DNA from: Pseudomonas sp. MUP55
GTDB lineage: Bacteria; Pseudomonadota; Gammaproteobacteria; Pseudomonadales; Pseudomonadaceae
Length of the DNA: 64,000 nt
Direction of reading: 5' to 3'
Assembly: GCF_034043515.1 (NCBI RefSeq)
Contig: NZ_CP138214.1
Location: 5,029,501-5,093,500, forward strand
In this document: piece by piece, positions 7,497 to 15,366 of the stretch
Numbering within the stretch: the first letter of the stretch is position 1
Layout: the number at the start of each line of letters is the position of its first letter
Translations under genes and position numbers: made by a program
Notes under the pieces: generated by a model
What the model saw: the letters and a program-made list of their open reading frames with translations, nothing else
Database searches by the model: none
What the model was told of the DNA's origin: nothing

Positions 7497-10307
7497 ATGA
7501 GCCTGCCTGCTGGATTCCTGAAAGACGTCGCACAACTGATTCCGAAAGATCGTCGTTTTGACGACCCGCTTTCCACCCTCGCCTTCGGCACCGATGCCAG
7601 CTTTTACCGATTGATCCCCCAGTTGGTGATTCGCGTTGAATCGGAAGACGAAGTCGTCACGCTGCTGCAACTGGCCCAGCGCGACCGCGTCTCCGTAACC
7701 TTCCGCGCGGCTGGCACAAGCTTGTCCGGCCAGGCCATCAGCGACTCGGTGCTGATCGTGCTGGGCGAGCAGTGGAATGGCCGCGAGATCCGCGGGCAAG
7801 GCATGCAAATCCGCCTGCAACCCGGCGTCATCGGCGCTCAGGCCAACGCCTGGCTTGCGCCATTCGGGCGCAAGATCGGGCCGGACCCGGCGTCGATCAA
7901 TGCCTGCAAAATCGGCGGCATCGTCGCTAACAACGCCAGTGGCATGTGCTGCGGTACGGCACAAAATACCTACCACACCCTGGCCGGCATGCGTCTGGTG
8001 CTGGCCGACGGCAGCCGCCTGGACACCGAAGACTCCGCCAGCGTCCAAGCCTTCCGCCAGTCCCATGGCGCGCTGCTTGAGCGCCTGGCAGCACTGGGCC
8101 GCGAGACACGGGCAAACGCCGAGCTGGCTGCAAAGATCCGCCACAAATACCGTCTGAAAAACACCACCGGCCTGTCGCTCAACGCCCTGGTGGATTTTGA
8201 TGACCCGCTGGATATCCTCAGCCATCTGCTGGTGGGCTCCGAAGGCACGCTGGGGTTTATCAGCGCAGTGACCTACGACACAGTGGCCGACCATCCAAAC
8301 AAAGCCTCGGCGCTGATCGTGTTTCCGGACGTCGAGACCTGCTGCAACGCGGTAACCGTGCTGAAAACCCAACCGGTCTCGGCGGTCGAGCTGCTGGACC
8401 GGCGCAGCCTGCGCTCGGTACAGAACAAGCCGGGCATGCCAGACTTCGTACAGCATCTATCGGAAAATGCCTGCGCGCTGCTGATCGAATCCCGCGCGGC
8501 CTCGTCGTCATTACTGCATGAGCAACGGGAACTGATCATGGCCTCCCTGGCCTCTTTCCCCGTGGAGAAACAGGTCGACTTCACCGAAGACCCGCTGGAA
8601 AACGCTCGCCTCTGGGCAATCCGCAAGGACACCTTTCCCGCCGTGGGCGCCGTGCGCAAAACCGGTACCACGGTAATCATCGAAGACGTCACTTTCCCGG
8701 TCGAGCAGCTGGCGACTGGCGTTAACCGCCTGATCGAACTGTTCGACAAACATCACTACGACGAAGCCATCCTTTTCGGACACGCCCTGGAAGGCAATCT
8801 GCACTTCGTGTTCACTCAAGGCTTCAACAGCAGCGCCGAAGTCGCACGCTATCAGGCGTTCATGGACGATGTTGCACAATTGGTAGCGGTTGAGTTCGGA
8901 GGATCGCTGAAAGCCGAACACGGCACTGGTCGCAACATGGCGCCGTTTGTCGAGCTGGAGTGGGGCAGCGATGCCTATCAACTGATGTGGCAACTCAAGC
9001 GCCTGCTGGACCCCAACGGCATCCTCAACCCGGACGTGGTGCTCAGCCATGACCCGCAGATTCACCTCAAACACCTCAAGCCTCTGCCCGCCGCCGATGA
9101 GCTTGTGGATAAGTGCATTGAATGCGGGTTCTGCGAACCGGTGTGCCCGTCCAAGGGACTGACCTTGAGCCCGCGCCAACGCATTGTGATCTGGCGCGAC
9201 ATCCAGGCTAAAAAACGCGCTGGCGTCGATACCACTGAACTGGAAGCGGCCTATCACTACCAAGGCATCGACACCTGCGCCGCAACCGGCCTGTGCGCCC
9301 AGCGCTGCCCCGTAGGCATCAATACCGGCGACCTGGTGAAAAAGCTACGCAGCCGCGACGCCGACCGTACGAAAACCGCCGAATGGCTCGCCACCCATTT
9401 CGCCACCGCGCTGCAAGGCGCGCGCTTTACCCTGCATGTCGCCAACGGCGCGCGCATGCTGCTGGGAGCGCCACGCCTGGCGAAGTTATCGGCCAGCTTG
9501 ACCAGGCTGTCCAAGGGGCAGGTTCCGCAATGGACCAACGCCATGCCGCAACCGGAAAAAGCCATTCGCTTCAGCCCGGCCGTCAACGACGAACGACCTC
9601 GGGTGGTCTACCTGGCGGCCTGCGTCTCCCGCGCCATGGGCCCGGCAGCGGGCGATAAAGAACAAATGTCGCTGTACGACAAAACCCGTGGCCTGCTGGA
9701 AAAAGCCGGTTACCAAGTCGTCTTTCCCGACAATCAAGACAACCTGTGCTGCGGCCAACCCTTCGCCTCCAAAGGCTATGCCCAACAGGCCGAACACAAG
9801 CGTCAGGAACTGATCGGCGCGCTGCTCCACGCCAGCCGTGGCGGCCTCGACCCGATCTATTGCGACACCAGCCCGTGCACCCTGCGCCTGGTACAAGACC
9901 TGGGCGAGACGCGCCTGGACCTCTACGACCCGGTACGCTTTATCCGCACCCACCTTATGGACCGCCTCGACTTCACGCCGCAGGAAGCGCCCATCGCCGT
10001 GCACGTCACCTGCAGCACCCAGCACCTGGGCGAAAGCCAAGCGCTGATCGACCTCGCCCGACGCTGCGCCAAAACCGTCGTCATCCCCGAAGGCATTCAC
10101 TGCTGCGGCTTTGCCGGCGACAAAGGCTTCACCACGCCAGAACTCAACGCCCACTCACTGCGCACCCTCAAGGACGCGGTGCAGCATTGCAGCGAAGGCA
10201 TTTCCACCAGCCGCACCTGCGAGATCGGCCTGAGCCAGCACGGCGGCATCGATTATCACGGGCTGGTGTACCTCGTGGACCGCGTCACCCAGGCCCGCGC
10301 CCATTAA
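7497..10307 (+). CDS. dld: FAD/Fe-S D-lactate dehydrogenase (Dld-II/GlcD-YdiJ type)
   Basis: 936 residues from the ATG at 7497, chosen because TGGAGGA precedes it; an in-frame start at 7467 lies inside a hairpin. Order of domains: FAD-binding type 4 (about 45-250, with FRAAGTSLSGQA and GGIVANNASGM), FAD-oxidase C-terminal domain (270-530, ending in KAEHGTGRNMAPF), ferredoxin cysteines CIECGFCEPVCP near 540 and CAATGLCAQRCP near 594, and a CCG-type domain (CCGQPFASKGY, CCGFAGDKGF). The likely reaction is membrane-linked D-lactate to pyruvate with electrons to quinone, as shown for the P. stutzeri enzyme of this size. Another 2-hydroxyacid is possible. Confidence 0.88.
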   Translation: MSLPAGFLKDVAQLIPKDRRFDDPLSTLAFGTDASFYRLIPQLVIRVESEDEVVTLLQLAQRDRVSVTFRAAGTSLSGQAISDSVLIVLGEQWNGREIRGQGMQIRLQPGVIGAQANAWLAPFGRKIGPDPASINACKIGGIVANNASGMCCGTAQNTYHTLAGMRLVLADGSRLDTEDSASVQAFRQSHGALLERLAALGRETRANAELAAKIRHKYRLKNTTGLSLNALVDFDDPLDILSHLLVGSEGTLGFISAVTYDTVADHPNKASALIVFPDVETCCNAVTVLKTQPVSAVELLDRRSLRSVQNKPGMPDFVQHLSENACALLIESRAASSSLLHEQRELIMASLASFPVEKQVDFTEDPLENARLWAIRKDTFPAVGAVRKTGTTVIIEDVTFPVEQLATGVNRLIELFDKHHYDEAILFGHALEGNLHFVFTQGFNSSAEVARYQAFMDDVAQLVAVEFGGSLKAEHGTGRNMAPFVELEWGSDAYQLMWQLKRLLDPNGILNPDVVLSHDPQIHLKHLKPLPAADELVDKCIECGFCEPVCPSKGLTLSPRQRIVIWRDIQAKKRAGVDTTELEAAYHYQGIDTCAATGLCAQRCPVGINTGDLVKKLRSRDADRTKTAEWLATHFATALQGARFTLHVANGARMLLGAPRLAKLSASLTRLSKGQVPQWTNAMPQPEKAIRFSPAVNDERPRVVYLAACVSRAMGPAAGDKEQMSLYDKTRGLLEKAGYQVVFPDNQDNLCCGQPFASKGYAQQAEHKRQELIGALLHASRGGLDPIYCDTSPCTLRLVQDLGETRLDLYDPVRFIRTHLMDRLDFTPQEAPIAVHVTCSTQHLGESQALIDLARRCAKTVVIPEGIHCCGFAGDKGFTTPELNAHSLRTLKDAVQHCSEGISTSRTCEIGLSQHGGIDYHGLVYLVDRVTQARAH

Positions 10308-10441
10308 CCCTGCAAAAAAACCGAACCCTTGCGCGCCGGCGTAGTCATCTGCATAGGCCTCGACAACGAGGCCCATCAGTGATGTCGCTGGCAAGCCCGC
10401 AACGCCAGCAGCGTCGAGCCCATTTCGCAAGGAGATACCTT

Positions 10442-10720
10442 ATGAAGCGTTCCGCTCTTGCTGGCTTGTTCATGACCGCTGCGATGCTGGCGTCCCCTGC
10501 CTTTGCGGCCGGTGATAAAGACCTGTGCCAGATCAACCTCGACAAAATCAACAACGGCAAAGCCCTGCTCGCCACCGACACCAGTGGCAAAAGCGGCGAA
10601 ATCGACACCGCCGTCGCCCAGGCAAAAGCGGCCAGCGCCGCGGGTAATGATAAAAAGTGTATCGAAATCACCTCCAAGGCCCTGCAAGACCTGCAGAACA
10701 GCGAAAAAGGCGGTCAGTGA
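10442..10720 (+). CDS. Small secreted/periplasmic protein, function unknown
   Basis: 92 residues from the ATG at 10442, preceded by AAGGAG. A clear signal peptide (MKRSALAGLFMTAAMLASPAFA) precedes a mature protein of about 70 residues with two Cys (in DKDLCQINLD and DKKCIEITSK), which could form a disulfide. The rest is helical, Ala/Lys/Asp-rich, with KALQDLQNSEKGGQ at the end. I do not recognise a characterised family. It stands alone between dld and ssrA and is followed by its own hairpin. Confidence 0.8.
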   Translation: MKRSALAGLFMTAAMLASPAFAAGDKDLCQINLDKINNGKALLATDTSGKSGEIDTAVAQAKAASAAGNDKKCIEITSKALQDLQNSEKGGQ

Positions 10721-10729
10721 GTGACACGT

Positions 10730-10749
10730 GGCCAACCTTCGGGTTGGCC
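10730..10749 (+). terminator. UUCG-capped hairpin after the small periplasmic protein gene
   Basis: GGCCAACC-TTCG-GGTTGGCC: a perfect 8-base stem with the very stable UUCG tetraloop, followed by TTCC. Likely terminator before ssrA, although the T tract is short. Confidence 0.7.
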
Positions 10750-10815
10750 TTCCGTGACGGTTTGGCGTACACTGCACAGGCTTGTCACTCACGAGAAACA
10801 ACGAGTTACAAGCAC

Positions 10816-11213
10816 GGGGCCGTTTAGGATTCGACGCCGGTCGCGAAACTTTAGGTGCATGCCGAGTTGGTAACAGAACTCGTAAATCCACTGTTGCAAC
10901 TTCTTATAGTTGCCAATGACGAAAACTACGGCCAGGAATTCGCTATCGCTGCGTAAGCAGCCTTAGATCCTGAGCTTCTGGTACCTTCGGGTCCAGCAAT
11001 CACCAGGGGATGTCTGTAAACCCAAAGTGATTGTCATATAGAACAGAATCGCCGTGCAGTACGTTGTGGACGAAGCGGCTAAAACTTACACAACTCGCCC
11101 AAAGCACCCTGCCCTTCGGGTCGCTGAGGGTTAACTTAATAGAAACGGCTAAGCATGTAGTACCGACAGCGGAGTACTGGCGGACGGGGGTTCAAATCCC
11201 CCCGGCTCCACCA
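10816..11213 (+). ncRNA. ssrA: tmRNA (ssrA)
   Basis: The 398-base RNA begins GGGGCCGTTTAGGATTCGAC and ends GGCTCCACCA; the two ends pair as a tRNA-like acceptor and the T-arm GTTCAAATC is intact. The resume codon is at 10912 and the tag reads ANDENYGQEFAIAA, followed by TAA at 10954-10956. tmRNA with SmpB (gene at 4195) rescues stalled ribosomes and tags the nascent chain for proteolysis. Its 3' end is the attachment site of the following island, which restores a complete CCA end. Confidence 0.97.
11191..11206. repeat. Left attachment repeat (attL core) inside ssrA
   Basis: TTCAAATCCCCCCGGC, the T-arm and acceptor region of tmRNA, repeated at 27996-28011. Confidence 0.9.
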
Positions 11214-11224
11214 CTTCATCATCT

Positions 11225-11250
11225 AAAGACGTCCACGGACGTCTTTTTTT
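11225..11250 (+). terminator. Rho-independent terminator after ssrA (island-supplied)
   Basis: AAAGACGTCC-AC-GGACGTCTTT with extra Ts gives a strong hairpin and T7 tract 12 bases after the tmRNA CCA end. Confidence 0.9.
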
Positions 11251-11326
11251 GTGCCTGAAACCCAGTAAATACACGGCTTCCAGCGATTTATCGGTCTTTT
11301 GAGAGTTTCTGAGTTCCAGCCGTTCG

Positions 11327-11376
11327 GGTATTCCAGACGGTATTCCAGCTCATCCGGTGCTAATCTTTGGAATACC
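11327..11376. repeat. Cluster of GGTATTCC motifs next to attL (putative integrase arm sites)
   Basis: GGTATTCCAG occurs at 11327-11336 and 11339-11348, and the inverted GGAATACC at 11369-11376, just before the integrase start. GGTATTCC recurs near the right end at 27933-27940. Their place and spacing fit arm-type binding sites of a P4-type integrase, possibly also autoregulatory. Confidence 0.6.
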
Positions 11377-11400
11377 GAATCAGTGCTTGAGGACGATCTC

Positions 11401-12657
11401 ATGCCTGCTCAAAACCTCCGCCTCTCCGATCGACAGCTCAAGGGAGTCAAACCCGCATCCAAGGATTACGTCCTCACGGACGGTGACGGTTTGCAGCTCC
11501 GCGTACGCAGCAACGGCTCGTTGCTGTGGAATTTCAACTACCGCGAACCGGTGACCAAGAAGCGCATCAACATCGGCTTCGGGACCTACCCCGAGCTGTC
11601 ACTGGCGAATGCACGAAAGATGGCAGTCGATGCCCGCGAGCTGCTCGCTCAGGGCATTGATCCGAAGGTGCAGCGCAATACGCTGAATGAAGCCAAGCGC
11701 GCAGAAACGGAACACACCTTCGAGAACGTGGCCACCGCCTGGTTCGAGCTCAAGAAAGACTCGGTCACCCCGGCCTACGCCGAGGACATTTGGCGGTCGC
11801 TCACGCTGCATGTGCTCCCTGACTTGAGGACGACGCCACTCGCGAAAATCACCGCGCCGATGGTGATCGGGTTACTTCGTCCAATCGAAGCTAAAGGCAG
11901 CCTGGAGACGGTCAAGCGCCTTAGTCAGCGGCTTAACGAGATCATGACCTACGGCGTGAACTCTGGCCTGATCTTCGCCAACCCGCTCAGCGGTATCAGG
12001 GCGGTTTTCAAGAAGCCCAAGAAGGAGAATATGGCTGCGCTTCCACCCGAGGAGCTCCCCGAGCTCATGCTGGAGATCGCGAACGCCAGTATCAAACGCA
12101 CTACCCGTTGCCTGATCGAATGGCAGTTGCACACTATGACTCGCCCCGCCGAGGCGGCAACTACTCGCTGGGCAGACATCGACTTTGAAAGGCGTGTCTG
12201 GACCATCCCGCCGGAGCGGATGAAGAAGGGCCGCCCACACAGCATCCCGTTGAGTGATCACGCTGTCGCACTGTTGGAGTCATTGAAGACTCACAGCGGC
12301 CATCGCGAATACGTCTTCCCGGCAGACAGAAATCCACGTACCCACGCCAATAGCCAAACCGCCAACATGGCGTTGAAACGCATGGGCTTCCAGGATCGCT
12401 TGGTCAGCCACGGCATGCGCTCGATGGCCAGCACCATCTTGAATGAGCATGGATGGGACCCGGAGCTCATTGAGGTCGCACTGGCGCACGTCGACAAGGA
12501 TGAGGTGCGTAGCGCCTACAACCGAGCCGACTACATCGAGCGCCGACGCCCGATGATGGCGTGGTGGAGTGAGTACATTCAGAAAGCCGCCACCGGTAGC
12601 CTGCTCGCCTCAGCATACGGCCAAGTCAGAGACAAGAACGTGGTGCCGATACGCTAG
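11401..12657 (+). CDS. P4-type site-specific tyrosine integrase of the ssrA island
   Basis: 418 residues from the ATG at 11401 (MPAQNLRLSDRQLKGVKPAS); the in-frame sequence upstream falls in the attachment region. It has the N-terminal arm DNA-binding domain (DUF4102, about 1-90: GLQLRVRSNGSLLWNFNYRE), a core-binding domain (100-200) and the catalytic domain with MTRPAEAATTRW (first Arg), HGMRSMASTILNEHG (His-x-x-Arg), ALAHVDKDEVRSAYNRADY with the nucleophile Tyr near 375. It catalyses integration and excision at the ssrA 3' end. All expected catalytic residues are present, so the enzyme looks functional. Confidence 0.95.
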   Translation: MPAQNLRLSDRQLKGVKPASKDYVLTDGDGLQLRVRSNGSLLWNFNYREPVTKKRINIGFGTYPELSLANARKMAVDARELLAQGIDPKVQRNTLNEAKRAETEHTFENVATAWFELKKDSVTPAYAEDIWRSLTLHVLPDLRTTPLAKITAPMVIGLLRPIEAKGSLETVKRLSQRLNEIMTYGVNSGLIFANPLSGIRAVFKKPKKENMAALPPEELPELMLEIANASIKRTTRCLIEWQLHTMTRPAEAATTRWADIDFERRVWTIPPERMKKGRPHSIPLSDHAVALLESLKTHSGHREYVFPADRNPRTHANSQTANMALKRMGFQDRLVSHGMRSMASTILNEHGWDPELIEVALAHVDKDEVRSAYNRADYIERRRPMMAWWSEYIQKAATGSLLASAYGQVRDKNVVPIR

Positions 12658-12722
12658 CGCTATGCAGGCGCAATAACGGCAGCAACAACTGAGCGTTCAA
12701 GATTCAGGGCGAGCAGCCTCGC

Positions 12723-13004
12723 TTATCCGCTTCTCAGCGCGGGTCCATCCAAACAGGGCTGCAAAGCCGCCCTGTTTGGATGGACCTTACTTTGAAGAGC
12801 TAAAAGCGACCACGTTTTCCAGGATTTACCACGGAATTCCACCAGTGAATAACCGTTCTTCAAGTCCAAAGTAGCGCTGAATTTTGAACCTTGACCGGTT
12901 TTATCCACAAGAGTAAAACTGGCCGTGCAAGCGCTGTCGATGACAGCAACCCAGGTGGCCTGAACCTTGAAGGTCACGCCGCTCTCGTGGTGGTTCTCCC
13001 CCAA
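12723..13004 (-). CDS. Short hypothetical protein or gene fragment, function unknown
   Basis: About 93 codons from a TTG at 13004; no ATG and no good ribosome site. In-frame sequence upstream (PGELPDANRHLGENHHESG) still looks protein-like before a TGA near 13045, so this may be the tail of a broken gene. The middle (FKVQATWVAVIDSACTASFT, LDLKNGYSLVEFRGKSWKTW) has the alternating pattern of a real beta-rich protein. I do not recognise the family. It is a minus-strand remnant between two plus-strand recombinase genes. Confidence 0.35.
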   Translation of the reverse strand: MGENHHESGVTFKVQATWVAVIDSACTASFTLVDKTGQGSKFSATLDLKNGYSLVEFRGKSWKTWSLLALQSKVHPNRAALQPCLDGPALRSG

Positions 13005-13119
13005 ATGGCGATTCGCATCCGGCAGTTCGCCCGGTCACCTCCCCGGTGATGGATGCCTACTTCAGATCATGGCCCTCGTGCGCCAGACAACACCTCCTAC
13101 TTCGCTGCCCTGCAGCAAC

Positions 13120-13350
13120 CTATCCGCTTGGCCGAATCTTGCGCCAACCTGTGCCCGTCTCTTTCTTCTGGAAAGAGACGGGCACTTCTAGCACTGCTGC
13201 AGCCCTGATCGCACATGGCTTTGCGGCATTCCCCCTCGTGACAATCGGCGTGACAAACGCCGATGTCACCAGCAACAGCCATGCAGATGACGGTGCCGCA
13301 GACCAGGGAATGGACTGCACCTGACTGACAGTCAGGCATGCCCCGGTCAT
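13120..13350 (-). CDS. Doubtful small ORF over a long inverted repeat
   Basis: 76 codons from the ATG at 13350 (MTGACLTVSQVQSIPWSAAP). It has one hydrophobic stretch (SSAWLLLVTSAFVTPIVT) that could be a membrane helix. The C-terminal part is written by the arms of a perfect hairpin (13151-13185), which argues that this stretch is structural rather than coding. No family recognised. Confidence 0.2.
   Translation of the reverse strand: MTGACLTVSQVQSIPWSAAPSSAWLLLVTSAFVTPIVTRGNAAKPCAIRAAAVLEVPVSFQKKETGTGWRKIRPSG
13151..13185. repeat. Perfect 15-base inverted repeat with 5-base loop
   Basis: GTGCCCGTCTCTTTC (13151-13165), loop TTCTG, then GAAAGAGACGGGCAC (13171-13185). Very stable as RNA on either strand. 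There is no T tract, so it is not a standard terminator; it could be a recombination or replication structure or a regulatory hairpin. Confidence 0.85.
13320..13336. repeat. 17-base palindrome in the intergenic part of the island
   Basis: CCTGACTGACAGTCAGG: perfect 8-base arms around a central A, 270 bases before the second recombinase. It could be an operator; nothing links it to a known regulator. Confidence 0.5.
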
Positions 13351-13606
13351 CGCACCGCTGCGTTCACCCGGCTCAGGATCTCGCGGCACTGGTCTCGTCA
13401 GCCAGTGCAGCCTCCACCCGCCCACCGGTAACGGTGCTCAGGAGGCCAGATCATGAGATGCCCTTGCTCCCGGTCGTAAGGAGCCGTCAGTCCCGCGTAG
13501 AGGACATCCCCACAGGTCGCAGGGGCCTTGATCCCTGATAACACTCAGCATTCTTGGCGGGATGACGTGGGGCGAGGATCGGAGAACGGAGGATGAGGTG
13601 ATCGAT

Positions 13607-14587
13607 ATGGCATTGGTGGGTAGACGCGATGGTCGTAATTTCGGCTACGGTAGGCAGTTGAGCTACGCGGGGCCGCAAGCGCTGAAAGACATGTTCGGCG
13701 GCGGTCACTACGGCACGGTCAAGGCGCACTGTGATCGGTGGCAGGCATTCGTAAAGTGGTGCCGTTCCGAACAGGGGCCCGGTATCAATGATGCGCGGCA
13801 GATTGATCGCAGGGTGTTGGCCGACTATGCAGCTTTTCTGCGCGACGTTGTTGGACGCGGTGACCTAGCCATCAGCACCGCACAAAACCGACTATCCAGC
13901 GTTAACAGGACCATGGCGGCGCTTCGCGGTGATCAGTACGTAAAGATGCCAAGCCCGAGCAAGGCGTTGGGTATGCAGCGCACTGGGATTCGCCAGTCGG
14001 TGCCTCAGGGCCAGGACCGTAAACAGGTGAGGCAGATCGTCGATACGCTTTGCCGCCATTATCAGCTACGCGCCGCCGCGATCGTACTGTTGGCGCGAGC
14101 CACAGGCATGCGCTTGCGTGAGGCCATCTTGGCTGATCTGCCTCGGCTAAGCCGTGAGGCAAACGACCTAGGCAAAATTAACATTCAGGATGGCACCAAA
14201 GGCGGCCGCGCCGGTGCCTCGGCGCCGCGTTGGATTGCGGTTGACTGCCATGTTCGAGATGCGCTTAGGTTTGCACGGCAGATTTCGCCTGCGGGTAGCC
14301 GCAACCTGATTGCGCCACACGAAAGCTGCCTGAGTCTTCTGCAACAAATCATCCGCCCTGCGCGGGACATCCTGCATTCGCAGAACCTCAAAGGCTTCCA
14401 TGAGTTACGAGCGGCATACGCATGTGAGCGCTATGAGCAAATCACCCAACACCGCGCTCCTATCAACGGTGGCCAATGCTGCCTGACAGATAGGAACCTT
14501 GATCGTGAAGCCCGAAGGCAAATCAGCTATGAGCTGGGGCACTGTCGGATCGACGTGGTCGCTGCCTACATTGGAGGGCGGACATGA
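13607..14587 (+). CDS. Second tyrosine recombinase (integrase-domain protein of ICE/island type)
   Basis: 326 residues from the ATG at 13607, which follows GGAGGATGAGGTG; an in-frame TTG/ATG reading further upstream lacks this site. The N-terminal SAM-like domain (about 20-120) binds DNA. The catalytic part has ATGMRLREAILAD (first Arg), HELRAAYACERY (His-x-x-Arg) and ELGHCRIDVVAAYIGG with the last His and a candidate nucleophile Tyr. It is unrelated in sequence to the P4-type integrase and belongs to the family often annotated as integrase domain-containing protein in islands. Its target is unknown. It overlaps the next gene by 4 bases. Confidence 0.82.
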   Translation: MALVGRRDGRNFGYGRQLSYAGPQALKDMFGGGHYGTVKAHCDRWQAFVKWCRSEQGPGINDARQIDRRVLADYAAFLRDVVGRGDLAISTAQNRLSSVNRTMAALRGDQYVKMPSPSKALGMQRTGIRQSVPQGQDRKQVRQIVDTLCRHYQLRAAAIVLLARATGMRLREAILADLPRLSREANDLGKINIQDGTKGGRAGASAPRWIAVDCHVRDALRFARQISPAGSRNLIAPHESCLSLLQQIIRPARDILHSQNLKGFHELRAAYACERYEQITQHRAPINGGQCCLTDRNLDREARRQISYELGHCRIDVVAAYIGGRT

Positions 14588-14868
14588 GTAAGCAATTCGA
14601 CATGGAACTGTTCTTGGCTGGAGTGCTGACGGGGTCGCAGGCAACCCAACAACGCCATGTGCGCCAGGCAAAGATCATGCAGGCTGAAATCGCGAAGCGC
14701 TGGCAACGAGAGACACCTTGGGCTTGGCAGAGAAAGCACGTGGCTTGGTTTCTCGAGCATCGCTTAGATCAACGCAGTGAAGCGACGCGGTATTACTTTT
14801 TGCTGAGCGCGCGTCTGCTCGCTCGCCGCTTGAAAAAGACATGGGCATTCAACCTTTCGCGTGGATAA
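14584..14868 (+). CDS. Small basic protein coupled to the recombinase, function unknown
   Basis: 94 residues, starting in an ATGA overlap with the recombinase stop, so almost certainly co-translated. It is helical and very basic (ARLLARRLKKTW, AEIAKRWQRETPWAWQRKHV) with many Trp and Arg, so a nucleic-acid-binding accessory such as a directionality factor is possible. I do not recognise a named family. The overlap is the main evidence that it is real. Confidence 0.65.
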   Translation: MSKQFDMELFLAGVLTGSQATQQRHVRQAKIMQAEIAKRWQRETPWAWQRKHVAWFLEHRLDQRSEATRYYFLLSARLLARRLKKTWAFNLSRG

Positions 14869-15366
14869 GGCTTTTGCTAGCCCTAAACGTCAAGCAATCG
14901 ACCCATTCCACTCAGCCATGGAAGGAAGAACCGGCAATGCAGACGATTGCTTGAGCACAATGCCCACCTGCACACGTCCCCCTTCATCCTAGGCACATTG
15001 ACGCCGCGTTCAATGACGGATCCAAACATCTATGCTCTGGTTGCAGAGCTCCAAGAACGAGCAGATTGGCCAGTGGCTAAAATGACCACCCTTAGGTCAC
15101 GAATGCATCTAGGATGCTTTGAGTTCCGCGTAAAGGAAGCAAGAACGTAGTGGGCCACCCTAAGCGGTTAGTTTAAAATGATTTTTTTTGCGCAGCAGGC
15201 CTAATCGGCAGCGTTCCTTTCAATAGGTACGAGGAGATTTCCCGGAGTCATGTTTTACTACAGGTCTCGTTTGAACCGACTCAGCCAATAGGCACCCAGT
15301 TGAACGAATCGCCACCTCGTCTCACGCAGGTCGCACAAGGTCGCGAAATTTCAGGACTCAGCGCGT
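14869..15366. other. Intergenic stretch before the hsdS-ATPase-hsdM set
   Basis: About 500 bases without a convincing gene. A short reading frame from the ATG at 15013 (45 codons, MTDPNIYALVAELQERADWP) has plausible composition but no ribosome site and no recognised family; it may be the remnant of a displaced island gene. The AT content rises from about 15170 (TTAGTTTAAAATGATTTTTT), which marks the border of the AT-rich segment and probably its promoter. Confidence 0.5.

Noticed and set aside
13120..13350. Confident gene call for MTGACLTVSQVQSIPWSAAP
   Set aside because: Half of it is encoded by a perfect hairpin; kept only as a low-confidence entry.
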